In this document: piece by piece, positions 49,290 to 63,314 of the stretch
Position numbering within the stretch: the stretch's first letter is position 1
Layout: each line of letters starts with the position of its first letter
Assembly: GCF_020184175.1 (NCBI RefSeq)
Contig: NC_065530.1
Coordinates: forward strand, 43,377,260 to 43,441,259
Direction of reading: 5' to 3'
Source of the DNA: Aphis gossypii
Lineage: Eukaryota > Arthropoda > Insecta > Hemiptera > Aphididae
DNA length: 64,000 nt
Program-made: the position numbers and the translations under genes
Notes under the pieces: model-generated
The model's input: the letters and a program-made list of their open reading frames with translations, nothing else
Told to the model about the DNA's origin: nothing
Database searches by the model: none

Positions 49290-50423
49290 CGAGTACAGTT
49301 TTTCTGTTCATAAAATAAACGATATTTATGGGATACCTACTATAAACTTGTACGTCTATACAACAGGAATGTATTATGTTTCTGAAAAGTATCGAAGGCA
49401 TTTAAAACTTGTTATTCTATAATGTACATATAAAACATTTTTTTTTCAGTTATTCTTATACGTACGCGTTCAGCGCGGAAGAAGATTTTTTAAAATTGAC
49501 AAATACGAGACGATAATAATGTAATATATATCTACTAATATTATTATAACATAATAATATATAGAGATTCTATTCGATTAACTTTATTACTATTATTATA
49601 TTATTGTCGTTGTTGTAAAGTGAAATTAAGTACAGAAAGCAGAGAGAGAAAGAGAGAATAAATATTGTTAAAACAAAATCGTCTACAATTTGTGGACACA
49701 TGTGTTTCTCATGGTCTTATAATTACCGAGAAATTATGCATACACGAAAAGGAAAACATAATGATGTCATTGCAACTAAATTAAGCTGCCGACGCACAAA
49801 CGCACAAATTATATTATTATAATGAGATTACAACAGTAAATAGTTAATTTATTGACAAATTGCATTACACGAACTAAACTACGGCACGGTTTGTAATATA
49901 ATATACGACTGAAAAATTTAAATTGTCTTCTTTTTTAGTACCTATAATAATAATATTATTGATAACATAATATCAAACGAGGCCCGCAACCTGTTGATGA
50001 TGCAAAAAATGAAATATTTTTAAAGCACACATTGTGTTGCTTTGACAAGTTAACGAATTTTAAAGTAGATACTTCGTAACTAGTGCATAAGGCATACCAA
50101 AATTTACTTTTTGCAGTAGTTTTTTAGTACCTAAACACAAGAGTATGAAATATAAAGATAAAGGTACGTGCGCCATGCGGTGTATGAATTCCAGAAGTGT
50201 AAATAGGTAACTATACCACACTATATATAAGTATTGATAAAAACGATGTATAATACATTTCATCCATTCGCTTTAAAGCAATAAGTAATCGCTTATAAAT
50301 AATTCGTATTTTGTTAGTTTTCCTGGATTCTTGTGAGTCTGAGTAAGAATGAAATACGAGTCGTCATTCGTCAATAACCTTGGTTCAATCTCTTTTTAAA
50401 TTAAAACATATCTTATGTATAAT

Positions 50424-51171
50424 CAGGGGCGGCTCGTCAGGGGAGACTTTGAGACTGAGTCTCCCCCTTAAAAAAACCCAGTTACTTGTAAATAATAATT
50501 AATTAAAATAATAATGCATAAAAATATTTTTATTCGAATTGAAAATATAATATTATATAATTTATATCGTTTTCTTTGTTTATTATTATTAATTGAAAGC
50601 AACCAAGTCTAAAACCTTTAAATGGTTATTTTAATAGAAATGCTATTTTAGTTTTATCGATGACGGTGACGGTCGCCGTTACAGTGAAACTGCCGCCCGA
50701 CAGTCTCAATCATAACATGTAAAATGGTACGGCCGGTTTGATGGATGGCCGGAGGGGGCAGGGAGAATAAGCTGCGTATTATAGACTCTATTGAGACTGG
50801 GTTCACGACAATAATTGCCGTACCGAGCGCCGTTCTTAGTCGCTGTCATAATTTAATGCATTTTTATGATTTAATAACTATAACACGTTTACTACAGGGT
50901 TTTATACTATCTTCTATTTGATATTTGTTATATTTCTAATTATTTTAAAAATGCAAAAAGACAATATAATAGACATATTATTAACTAGTGGTTTTAATAC
51001 TTTAACTTACGAACAAAAAAATCAAATTAAACTTAAAAATATTAACTAAATATGTAATACTATAATATTATTAGATTTTCAATAACAGGGTTTTTCTTGT
51101 TCGTTGTTGTACGTAGTTTATGTTAAATAATTTTATGTCTCCCCAGAATATTAACTCACGAGCCGCTACTG
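50424..51171. mobile_element. nonautonomous hAT-type element with 8-bp target duplication
   Basis: Termini are CAGGGGCGGCTCGT (left) and, in reverse complement, CAGTAGCGGCTCGT (right). The GGGGAGAC sub-terminal motif is also inverted at both ends. The element is flanked by identical 8-bp direct repeats TGTATAAT at 50416-50423 and 51172-51179. An 8-bp duplication and CAG-start termini fit the hAT superfamily. 748 bp is far too short for a transposase, so this is a deletion derivative or MITE. The intact duplication suggests a fairly recent insertion. Confidence 0.85.
50951..51049 (+). pseudogene. 32-residue frame inside the hAT element, possible transposase N-terminal remnant
   Basis: Opens M-Q-K-D-N-I-I-D-I-L-L-T-S-G-F-N and closes with K-L-K-N-I-N and a stop, about 120 bases before the element's right end. 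The style resembles the N-termini of ZMYM1-like hAT transposases that are abundant in aphid genomes (from memory, inference). If so, the rest of the transposase was lost by internal deletion. Confidence 0.4.
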
Positions 51172-53190
51172 TGTATAATAATATCAAGTATTAACTGTTA
51201 ATTATTTTATTTTTTATAAAATACATAAGTCTATATTTTAAGTCCAAAAATGAAACCACCCAACTAAAATTTGATAAAAATAAAAGATTTTATTACAAAC
51301 AAATTGCATAAGCAATTTTTCTCATTTTAATGGTTCTGAAGTGGTATTAAGAAAGGTGCGGAGACCAAGTTTCCCACGTCTCTGTTTAACCTTAATGTGT
51401 CTACAAAAGAAAAATAGGAACTAAGTGTTTCTAATTTTATATTGTTAGCTTATTAATTATTAGAGTTAATAAAATTGACCTAAATAAACCTAAATAAAAA
51501 TGATAAGCACAAATTTATTTGTATTATTAAAATTCATGTATTTGGTGTTATTATTGCGGTTGATGTAAGTCACAAATAAAACAATAAACTATCCTATTTA
51601 TACCAATACTTAATATATTTACCCGTATGACAAAAATTTCATTTTTCAAACCGTTGTGCAGCCACTGTCGTTTTTATATAGTACATAGATAAAAATAATA
51701 TGACGATCGCTAAAAGAAAATAAATAACACCTAATTATTATTTATTTTTTTCATTACAATGATGTAATTTATGAACATTTCTTCTAAAATATATTCATTA
51801 TTTTAAAACCAGTAAATGAAAATGTACTCAAATACTCAAAACTGAAAAAATACCCTTAAAATTCCAAAAAAAAAATGCAAAATAATAGTTGAATATTTAA
51901 TTTCTTCAATGTTTAAAATGAATTTCATGCACGGTAAGCAATTTTTCGAAAAATTCAGAAAAACATGTAATTCGCATTTAAATCTTATTAATTATAATAC
52001 CACTATACCAAAATATGACTATTGTCTTTTCAGTCATTGAGATTTTATATCGTCTACACGCCAACTGCAGTAAAGTTGTCGTTATTTATTAAATATAATA
52101 TGTCAGTTGAACGTACTTACGAGACTATATTAATTTGTTTTTTGACTCTGTACGGGTTAGCCGAATGAATATAGAATTAATACGTCGGTATCATGACTGT
52201 TGCGCAGGTATAGTTTGTTGGACATTTAAATTCCCCCATTAAAGAATAGCTGCTTATCAGCCGCATATCCAACCACCGAGTCGTGTATACACTTTCCATG
52301 CATGGCCCGCATTGATATATATATACATATTATACATGTATGTATTATAATATTGTAGGTATTCAAAATGAGGATAAAAATGTAAATGGTTGTTCGTATT
52401 GTTTAGCGAAAATAAACGTGACTAAAATATTATGCCTCGATAATATCCTTTTATAGAAATATATCTAGCTATACACATATACATATTGGAAATATATATA
52501 TTATTATTATTACTATCGTAGAACTTACAATTTTACTCATTTTCTACATACACGAGTAAGTATACTTTTATATTTCGATAATGTATTGCAGTCATTGCAT
52601 CATTATAATAATATTATTATTATTATTGTATGAAGTTGTCGGTACCACCTATAGTGTACCCTACCTACCCTCCTACCAACTATAAACGCGTCTCCGAAGC
52701 ACATTGAACATTAGTCATATTGGAATTTGCTCATGACTATTACCAATATATGCTCAATGAAACAACTGCACAATCTCGCAGAACTATATATACATATACG
52801 TAATATATAATGATACAATATAAATAAATAATCACGATGATAATAACCATAATTCATATATAATACATATAATAATATCTGATGACCCACTGCGTGAGTA
52901 AGTTTTCGTTGTTCGTGAGTTAAAAAAAAATATATATCAAATAAAAACCGATGAAAAGCAAAAACCATTGTGTTTTAAAAGCTGTCGTTAAAGAAATGTA
53001 TAATTTCTCAATTAGCCGTATATGGTTCGTCACTATATGCATGATGATTACTATGTAGGTACACTTTGCACGCCACAGTAAAAATATAATTGTGACAGAG
53101 TGAAAAAAATCTTGTCTTGTTTTAGGATTAAATTGGACCGAAATCATTTCACGGACTATATACAAAGATCTTGTTTTGTTTTCTTATATA
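51172..53190. other. noncoding AT-rich DNA, no gene recognised
   Basis: Simple AT/ATT tracts only. Confidence 0.6.
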
Positions 53191-53788
53191 CAGAGTAATC
53201 CACCAAACATGTCCACCCTTCTCATCCGTTTCCTTTAAATTTCAAATTCTAGTTTTTAGAATTGTTAAATGTAAAAACCTAACCGTATTTTGAAATTCTT
53301 GAAAGCCACTGCATTACTTGAAAAGTATTAATGAAATTATTTAGGAATTATTTTTTTAAACATTTTTATGTACGCAATTCAATATTTGTATGAAAAAATT
53401 TCTCAGTTATTAAGATGTTTGTATTATAGTAAGTCATAAGGATAAAATAGTTCTTGAAAATGGTTTACAAATATATAAAATAGATGTAATATTTGATCTA
53501 GTGTTAGTATACTTGGATCACTTTTACAATTTAAAAATATAAATGAGGATAGATAATCTATTCATTTTTGTTTTGATCAGATATCAGGTTAATTTATCAT
53601 GAACTATAATTATTCTTAGCAAACAACGTTAAATAACTTGAAAACTAATCATTTGAGTATTGATTTTGATTCTTTAAAATTTCTTTTCAGAAAAATTATA
53701 AATTATTTGAAAACTCAAATAATTAGATCTTGAAAAATTGCATTGGTGAAGAAAAATAAGGGGTGAGCATGCTTGGTGAATCACTCTG
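53191..53788. mobile_element. MITE copy B with both terminal inverted repeats
   Basis: Left end CAGAGTAATCCACCAAACAT and right end ATGCTTGGTGAATCACTCTG. 598 bp, flanked by TA on both sides, which would fit a TA target duplication. No transposase frame. Confidence 0.8.
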
Positions 53789-56700
53789 TATTTAAGTTCT
53801 TTTTATAGTTTTAGTTCACCTACATAATATACTGCTGCAGGTACAGGAAACTACAGTGAAACTAGCTAATTACTAATTAGTGCGTCGGTGTGTACTTAGT
53901 ATATTATTTGTAGTAAGTAAGTGACGTAATTACACAAACAGAAAATAACACATATACACATATCATTATGATAATATTAAATGTATTATGTACTTGATAA
54001 TAGCCATACTCGTTAGTAAATTAACGATACGAAAAAAACTAAACGGTTTTAATTTATTCTCAATTAAACATTTTGCAAGTGATTGTAAAAGTTTCGAAAC
54101 TGAACTATTTATATTAAAATATCACGTTTGTTATTTAATTAAACCTCTAATTACCTGTATTTTATTTACAAACTTGATATTTTATGTGAAATTCTATTGA
54201 TTTAGCTATTTATAATATAAAATGTTTTATAATAATAATAATAATAGCTGCAGAGGTTGGAAATTAGTGTTAGTGTTGTACACAAATTAAGTTCTTTTTT
54301 AAAATATGTATTCGTCGCTTTCACGTTTAAAAAACTAGTAGATGGGTATTTTTTTAATTTCTTAACAAACCTCAATCTAAAATAAACGCAAGTGTATAGG
54401 CGTGATTTGAAGAAGATTAAAAAAAAATTATGTATTTTTAGAAGAGTCTAATGAGTGTAATAAGTAATTTATACTTAGCACTATAAAAATATTTGTAGCA
54501 TTAAAATTCCAACAAAATAAGCGCTATAAAAATAAAGTAATTTCGTTATTGTACCTACTATTGTTATATTACTAATCAACATAAAAAAGAGCAAGTTACT
54601 TTTTTGACTTAAAACGGGAACAATTTGTTATCCAATCGTTTAGAATTTAGTTGATTTTAAATTTATAAAATACCGAAAATTTTCATTTTACATTTCCAAT
54701 AAAAGAAAAATAAACTATTCGTATACTACACTGAAATAATACTATTTAATATTTATTTTAATTTTAGTAAAAAGTTGCGAAATTTGTTAGATTAAATATA
54801 TAGGATTTAGTTACGAATTTAAGTATCTAAGTGAGATTAAAAGTAGTTTATCCTCATAATCATAATATATGTAATATATTTATATAGATAATAGATAACT
54901 CATACTGAGTTAAAACAATATCCTACACATAACAGTTACAACTTGCTTTGCGTGTTTTTCAAATGTAAATTTATTTCGAAAGTCGAAGTACATTTTTAAC
55001 ACTAAATTATTTATTATGCATATTGCATATTATTAATAGTACGTATTTTAATTAATACTATCCAATTAAAATATAATTACTTTCTATTTATTTAGGATTT
55101 TGCTTTCATCAAAAATGTTGAATCCAACTCAAAACAGTTAAAACTATTTGTAATAATTTGCAATTTGAATTGCATATTGAATACTCTAATAATTATATTG
55201 ATTGATATTAATGAAATAATATTAGAAAATAATATTAATATACATTTTTGAATACATTTTAATACGCATAATATTCGTAGGTGCTAAATATTTGAAATAA
55301 TGGAAATGTTAGTTAGTATATTTGTTCAATTGTACATTAACACTTTGAAAAATGTATGATAGTTAATAATAAAAATATGTATTTATAATGTAATACCTAT
55401 ATAATACAACTTTCGAAATAATTAATTTTAAGTTGTTGGTAATAGATACTTGTATATACGTAAATACTAGATTGTATAGGTATATATATAAGTACTAACT
55501 ACTTAGTACTAACTATATTGGCTAGTAAATATTAGAGAGTCACGTAAAATAAAAAATGGATTTTGTGAAATATATACTAGAATTATATAAAAATTCTTAT
55601 TCTAGATAAATTCTCATAATATAATAATCCTGTTATAGCTTTATGTCATAATAATATACAACTACAAATTTATTATATAGAACTTTTATGGTTGTCACAT
55701 GTCACTATACACTCACTTACATATTTAATATTTATGACACATTATTACTAAATAGTGATTTGTCGATTAATACATTCTTTTTTCATATTTAGTTGTTTAT
55801 ATGGTATGACTTTAATAATGTCTTTAACTAAGTATTATATATATATTAAGTTAATTAGACCACGTAGATGTAGATATTACCTTCCGAGTAAAATAATAGT
55901 ATAACACGAAATACAAATAACATAGTAAATTAGTTATGACCAATAACCATATAATACCTAAAGTTTATATTTTACAGTATTTTTAAAATATGAGCATATT
56001 ATATGTTATTATGTATTTTTAGATTGATAAAATTTAATGAGTATCGATTTTACAGTGATGAGGTTTTTTTAATTTTTTCTGAAGACACTTTTTTAGTAAA
56101 AAAATACTTAATTATTGAACTTTAAATACAGTTCTTGCTAGAAATTCGGATCTAGTTTTTTTTTTACTCACCAAAAATAAAAGCTCTACAATTCTTTCAA
56201 AATTATTGAAATAAACATAAAAAAAAATATTTATAATAAACCAGTTTTTGGAAAAATCGAAATCATTCATTTGTTGTACCTACCTAAATAAAAATTAAAA
56301 AAAAGTAAAAACTTTTTATCCCAAGTATTTATATTTACATTTAGATACTTAATTTGAAATAATTATACACTAAAGCCTGGGTTTCCTACAACCACGCATC
56401 CATGATTGTAGGAAACGCTTAAGTAGTATATTAGTATATAAAAATAAAATGATAACGAAAAAACGTTGATATTTTTGTGCTATTTAAAGATATTTAAAAT
56501 TAATCTTTTTTTTTTTTTTATAAATAATTAAATATTATAAACCTAAAAATTTCAAAAATTCAAATGGCCATTTTTTTTCACAGACATTTGAATTAAATAT
56601 TATTTAATGAAAAATAATTTTTAGTTATTTTATCGTAGTTCTAAAAATATTGTTTGTAGGAACTTGGAACTTTTCACCACTACTTATATGTATATTGTTT

Positions 56701-59694
56701 ATTTACTTAACATAATGAAATGGCTAAAATATTAAGATTAATTATTTTAACGCGAACCTAGTTCACGTCATTCAGCATTCTACGGGAAGTCAGTGTTCAC
56801 TTATCTTAAAAGTTAACAACAGCTATAGGTAATAGTAAATAGTAATTTTATTATTACTATATTGTGAAATAAAATTATTACATTACTACAATTTTGTTAT
56901 AATATAATAATAATACAAGTTAATAATATAATTTATAATATAAATTCAAAAATCAGTTTTACCTTCAGTAGGTACAAAATATTTATAAATTATAAAATCT
57001 ATTGTATTGCTATAATAAAAGTAAATAATGCTCCTCGGAAGTCCAACTATAAATAAATAAATAAATAATAAATGTTACCAATAGCAATAATTTGAATATA
57101 TAATAAAATATATAAAATAAAAATAAAGTATAAAATATCCTTAGAAATATAAGATGATTGATCGTCTCCGCTTGAAATCGTTTTTCATCGTACATGATTG
57201 AAAATTTAACATAATTTGTAATAGATGTTTTAAGTGACGTACTCAATAACGAGGTGCACCCACAATACTTATACATGCTACAACTATACAACAGTCAGTA
57301 GAGTGAGTTTTCCAATTCAAAACCAATAATATAAATTATATTGCAGGCCTACAATAACGACTGTATTTCTTTTTAGTTTAAGTAATAAGTATGTATAGAC
57401 TATCGTATGTGAGCAACGTGTTACTTTATATGCCTAATAATAATACAATGTATATCATTAATAGTAGTTATTATAAGGATGGTAATTATATATATGTAAT
57501 CACATAGGAAACGTTTTGTCAACAGACAAATATTATTCCGGAAGCGTGTTTGAAATTTAAATAGCATAATATTATAATATGCGTGCCGATGGTGCTGCCA
57601 CGCGATACTACCTATATATAGAATATAGATATATAGGATAATAATATAATACCCAGTAAGTAGGATAAAAAATTATTTTATAATTTTATTTTGATAGTAG
57701 TATAATACATAATATTACAATCAACCATGTTATATAATAATATATTATACGTATCATGTCGTGCACGATTTAAATGTTATCATATAACTACGAGATAGTA
57801 AATTATATTTTTTGGTAATAGGAAAAAAATATAAAGTTATGTGTTAAAAAACGAGGTTTTTGATTTTTTGCATCGATTTAATAAATACTTACTGCAGAAT
57901 ATTTCAACATAAGATCTTTATTGTAACGCCATTTTATTTTTCCAGCATTAAGGTACATGATGTATCCCGTGTAACAATAAATTATCATGTTTATTTTAAT
58001 TTTGGAGTTCATAATTTATTCCATTTTAAAATATTATACTCCGCATCTGACATCCATTATAGCACTGAAATACTGAAATATTGGAAATGAATGGAGATGA
58101 ATAACGTGGGAGATTAAAATTATTTTTTAATTTAAGCAACGGCTTTTATACCAATCTTAACTTTAGAAAGGTTTTTAAGGAATTTCTTTGGCTAAATAAT
58201 GCCAACAATATCAAAATTAAAAACAATCATGAATTAAAAACATGATATTTTGTAGATAAATAGCAGATTATTTTTAAATCAATTGAATTTATGTCTCACA
58301 CTTAATTAGATGTATGTACTACTATGACTTAACATCATGGTATCGAATTTTATTTTTATTTTAAGAAGTATAAGATAATTTATTTTTGTTATTATGATCA
58401 ATTTAATATATCCATGTTAAAAAGATATATATCAATTTAAAGTATTACTATACCAATTATAATTATTTTGTGTTGAAAAAATATGTAGGTATATAAAATA
58501 TACATAAATAATTAACCTATATATGATATTAAAGTTTCCAATGTGCACTGCAGTTATTTTAATAAAAAAAATATTGATAATTTAACACTAAACTTCAAGA
58601 AAGAGAAAAGTCAAAATGATTAATTACGTGGTACAAAAATGCTGCAGCAACACTTAAGTACCTACCTACAAATATCTATAAATTTTCAAAAAATGTTTGA
58701 ATAAAAATATTAGCTTTCAAGTCCAAACACTACTGCAATAGGTATTTATATTATATTATATCGTCCCCAACAAGTCACGTCGCAAAATTGAACGAGGGAT
58801 TATATATTTCTATATATTATATATATCGCCTCCTACAGCACGATAGGGTAGTAGTATCACGACCCAAAATATAATATTATAATACATCACATCGACAACA
58901 ATAATAAATAATAATAATAGTAATATAATCGACCATAATGATCGTGTTGTATGTGTGCAATATGCATATTATTATATTATTTAGGTACATATAGGTAGGT
59001 CGAACGGGTGTGTGCTTCGATGATAATAAGTCTCACCGTCGTCATCGTCATCATCACCACATCGTTATCGTTGCCGTGATACAGCCACCGCTTGCACGAC
59101 GCACCTTTCCGAGTACTATTGTATAATGATATCATGTGTGTTATGTATATACAAGCGCACTCGCACCACTTCCCGGAGACCCCGTAACCTCGACCGCGGG
59201 GTAGTGCGCGGCGGTGGTGGTGGCGGCAGAAGGAGCATTTGGTGGCTGTTGCTGCAGCCGAGCAACAGGAAACCGTGCCCCAAATCCCGACAAGCCGGTC
59301 AAACAGTATCCTGTTCCTGCGGCCAGGTGCGCTTCCTTCGGCACACGTGTCACGGCGCACCACCGTCGTCGCCACCGTATATAATATCTCATCTTCCTGC
59401 ACCTTATGTTACGCGTTATTAAAAACACATATATGATGTATAAACACCCGCCGCCGCTGCAAAGTATAATATTGCTCGCATGTGTGTTTGTATTATAATG
59501 TATATTTCGTACACTCGTACATATATTGTCTCGTGTTTTTGATTTACCCTCGTCCGCGGGTCTCGCGAGGAGGTATACGATTTTCGACGAGCTCTTCATC
59601 CTGCATTGCCTACATCTAGTCCTCTTCCGGCTCTTAACTCCTCTTCCTATATACACCTAACGAGCGAAGCACATTCGAGGTAAATAAATGTATA
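53789..59694. other. noncoding DNA with a hairpin and a GC-rich island
   Basis: Mostly AT-rich. It holds a strong small hairpin (56373-56420) and a GC-rich, CpG-rich island at about 58.98-59.65 kb. The frames across the island (both strands, up to 171 residues) have no recognisable domain. Confidence 0.6.
56373..56420. repeat. small perfect-stem hairpin
   Basis: GTTTCCTACAA (56381-56391) pairs with TTGTAGGAAAC (56406-56416) around a 14-base loop. AAGC/GCTT flanks extend the stem past a four-base bulge. It could be a mobile-element end or a structured RNA; I cannot tell which. Confidence 0.7.
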
Positions 59695-60454
59695 CAGGAT
59701 GATTCATCAAACATGTTCATCCCTTTTTTGATCTTCAATATAGTGATTGTTCAAATCTTATTTTTAGAATTTTTAAATATACATATTATAATGACCATAT
59801 TTTAAAATTTTTGAGATAACTTGTACAACTTACATTAGCATCTTGTGGAGACACACACTTTTTTATTTTAAAATTAATACTCTTTTTTCTACTAAAAATC
59901 GTTAATCAGGTGATTTTTTAAAAAATTTTAATACATCAAAATCAAAATTCCAACGAGTAGTTTTTAAGGTATTTGACTTTGTGAAAGAAGAATCCGTGGA
60001 TATTTGGCTCGGATTCTTGAAAGAATGAAGGACATAGTATATGATGATTAGAAAGCCAAATAGTAATATTAAAATTAATCTTTTAGCATTTTATAATTTG
60101 TAAACATTTTGAAAAGACCTAATACTATATGTGTCTATATCAACTTCCTATATTTTTTTTAAAACCATTATTGAAGATTCAAGATTATACTCTGTTTAGT
60201 ATAAACATTTATATACATGAGCGACAAATATTTATTCAAATTTTGAACTAGGTTAATTTTATTGTCTATAGAATAATTTTCTATAAAAAATTAGGCTTCT
60301 AGTTTGAAAAAAAATAGTTTAGGTATATCACTACAAGACACTCCTTAAATGGTACGAAAAATTTCAATAACTTTAAAGTACGGTTTTTAAGTATATTTAA
60401 AAGTTATAAAAATCAGAATTCATGGAGGAAATGTGATGCATTCGAATCACTCTG
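59695..60454. mobile_element. MITE copy C with both terminal regions
   Basis: Left end CAGGATGATTCATCAAACAT and right end TTCGAATCACTCTG. 760 bp, the longest copy, with TA on both flanks. No transposase frame. Confidence 0.75.
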
Positions 60455-61268
60455 TATATTATAATATGGGCAACGCGATGTGATACGCATTCAACAAATG
60501 TCCCATACTGCACCAGAAAACAGAAACATTAAACCTACCTACCTACCGCCCCCTCATCGAGATCAGTTTTCGACTCGGGTTTTTATACCTACATTTTATT
60601 TATTTCTATCAACGTGGCTACCGGCAGACATTTACCGACTTCCAAAATCGTGCATCATATAATACGTGTATTAAATAATATCATCATAATATTATTATGC
60701 AGCGTATTATCAGTGTCGTGTTACATCGGGTTTTTAATTTACGCCGCTAAAAAAGCATTATTGTGTGAACAATTATTATTTTCCAATTAAATTGTCCGAT
60801 ACAATATTATATTATAATAATAAATTTATCAAGGAGAGTTTATCATGTTTTTCTGTCCTCCTGCTGCGTGTGTTGATGCGGGAAAACTAGAAAACACAGA
60901 TGTTCATCTTGCGAATGTTTATAAATACACGGAATTAATTTTTTTCGATCGACTTACATTTTTTTAGCACACATTTAACGGTAATCAAAAATACAGTTTA
61001 TGTGCCAAGGTTATTAATATTATTCAATAAAAAAATAATGCTATTATTATTATAATTATACTTACGTTTATCATGTATACGAAAACAATGGCCCAGTAAT
61101 TGCCTCCCTCATTTTGTGGTTTTTGGTCATTATAACACCCTCTATAATAATAATAATTTAACACCCCCAGAAAATTAATTAAATTCAACTTCTCGTTTTG
61201 GCGAGTAATTAGGGGAAAACCAAACTTTATATACTAAATATAATAATCCCCAGTCTTATACTCAAAAG

Positions 61269-61300
<32 letters not shown>

Positions 61301-61337
61301 TATATATATGTATCGTTACTCCTATATATATTATATA
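60455..61337. other. noncoding DNA, no gene recognised
   Basis: AT-rich, ending in the TC microsatellite at 61269-61293. Confidence 0.6.
61269..61293. repeat. TC microsatellite
   Basis: Twelve TC units just before a left-terminus fragment of the CAGRGTGATTCA element family. Confidence 0.95.
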
Positions 61338-61480
61338 CAGGGTGATTTATCAAGCCTGTTCGCTCTTAAATAATCCCTTAATAATGAGTTTATTCAAATT
61401 CTGATTTTTGGAATTTTTAAGAGTACATTAAACAATTAAACGTATAATGATAATATTTCCAAACAATTTAGTTTATCAAG
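61338..61480. mobile_element. MITE fragment D (left terminus)
   Basis: Left end CAGGGTGATTTATCAAGCCT and shared interior TTAATAATGAGTTTATTCAA. No right terminus is seen before the next copy. The end coordinate is approximate and related sequence may continue further. Confidence 0.55.
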
Positions 61481-62752
61481 CCATTTTTAGTTTCCTATAT
61501 CAATGCAAACTTTATATTTTATAAAGAGAACCACCCTTTTTTATTGTAGTTACGAAGCAACTAATTTTATTTTTTAAGTTTGATGTATGTATTTAAATTT
61601 AAATGCAAACCAGTATAATTTTTAAGTTATTAATTTTTGCACTAAGGATAATAAATTCCTAATAAAATGTCCTATAATATCTTATAATATGCCATTATTA
61701 AAATAGTTTCATTTAAAATTTAAAGTTTATATCTTGTAATTTTTAGTGTAATACTTATTATTTTATTCCTAAAATCTTTACAAATTATACAATTTTAATA
61801 CATTCCATAATAATTCCTACAATTTTCAAATCATCATAGGTCTTCATATTTTCTTAATCTACTATTATGGACTTATTTATAGACTATTATTCTTAGATAA
61901 GCTTGAAAACTTTAAAACTACTTGTTTAAATTAGATGTATACATCAACAGATACAATATTTAAAACAATTTAGTTGTTTGATTATATGATTTAAAAAGAC
62001 TAGTTTTCAGTAAAAAAAAAATAAATAAATAAATAAATAATGAACTAGGTAGTGGGTAAAATAATATTGTCGTTTGAAAATCAAATTTTTAATAAATACA
62101 TATGATTTGTTGGAAAAGATAGAGATGAATATAATGAATTAAACTATCACGGAGTTGTATTACATATTTTATTACCCTGCGTTATATATACAATTAGATA
62201 ATTAATTGTGTGATATATTATTAACAGTAGCAATACATAGAGACTAAAATTTTCGAAAATACAATAACAAATAATAATTCTTTTAAACTTGTTTACCTAT
62301 TGCTGTTGAATACGTAATTTGATGAATATAACAAATACTGTCGGTTTTCGTAATATATATGCGAGGTATAGGTACGACTGACACGCGTAAGCACTAAAAA
62401 ATATAATTTCTAATTTCCATTCAATAAAGCAAGGAGTACATTTTAATAACATAATAACAATGACTACAGAGAGACGTCAAAAAATATGTTTTCCGAGTAG
62501 GACAGAGATCGGAGTGAGGACGCGCAGACCACATGCACGTACGTGCATAATATATAACATACACAATAATATTATACCAACGTCGTAGAATGATATAGAT
62601 TACACGCGCCGGCGTCGTCGTATTCAGTTTTTCGGTAATCCGTACTCGTTCGTTGTCGTATATAAATATTATTATTATTACATATTATATTTTATGTAAA
62701 TACTGTGCTGGCTGCTCAGCGTACTACGACCTGCTGGAAGTAAGCAGGTATA
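61481..62752. other. noncoding AT-rich DNA
   Basis: Possibly decayed interior of copy D at first, then plain AT-rich sequence. No gene recognised. Confidence 0.5.
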
Positions 62753-63314
62753 CAGAGTGATTCACCAAGCATGCTCAGTGCATAACTGCATTTATTCAAA
62801 TGGAACTTTTACTACAGTAAACTGTTTTAAAATGTTTAAGTATATCTAAGATAATAATAGTCATTTACTCCTTTAAAAGTTAAAAGCGGTTTTACTGAAA
62901 GATAAAATAGATAGGTACTATATTCTGATAATTCTTCACAATTATAAAATATTAATATAACATTATAGTATTTATTGTAATAATTATTGCTATATAATAT
63001 CTAGCTTCCATATAATATAATCAAGTCCATTGACATGAACAATTATAACGCATTATATTAGCACCTACATAATACTGCTAAATAATTCGGAAACCACTCG
63101 TTCGAATTTCAATTTAGGTACATCAATATTTTCAAAAAAATCATTGTTTTGGAAAACAAAAGTTTGGATTATCATAGGACGCTCCTTAAATAGTGTAAAA
63201 ATCCAAATAATTGAAAATATGTAATTTCGGTGTACTTGAAAATTTCAAAAATCAGAATTTGAACAATGGATAAAGTGAAATAAAACGGGTTTGCATGCTT
63301 GAAGAATCACTCTG
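62753..63314. mobile_element. MITE copy E with both terminal inverted repeats
   Basis: Left end CAGAGTGATTCACCAAGCAT and right end GCATGCTTGAAGAATCACTCTG are near-perfect inverted copies. 562 bp with TA on both flanks. No transposase frame. Confidence 0.8.

Larger units (their letters stand above)
43001..50423. other. noncoding DNA with one GC-rich island
   Basis: AT-rich except for the block at about 45.14-45.95 kb, which has CA, GAC and GC-rich low-complexity sequence. Frames up to 219 residues across that block follow the microsatellites and show no domain. No gene is supported. Confidence 0.6.

Noticed and set aside
59141..59656. 171-residue minus-strand frame
   Set aside because: No recognisable domain, and frames of similar length exist on the opposite strand, as expected from composition.
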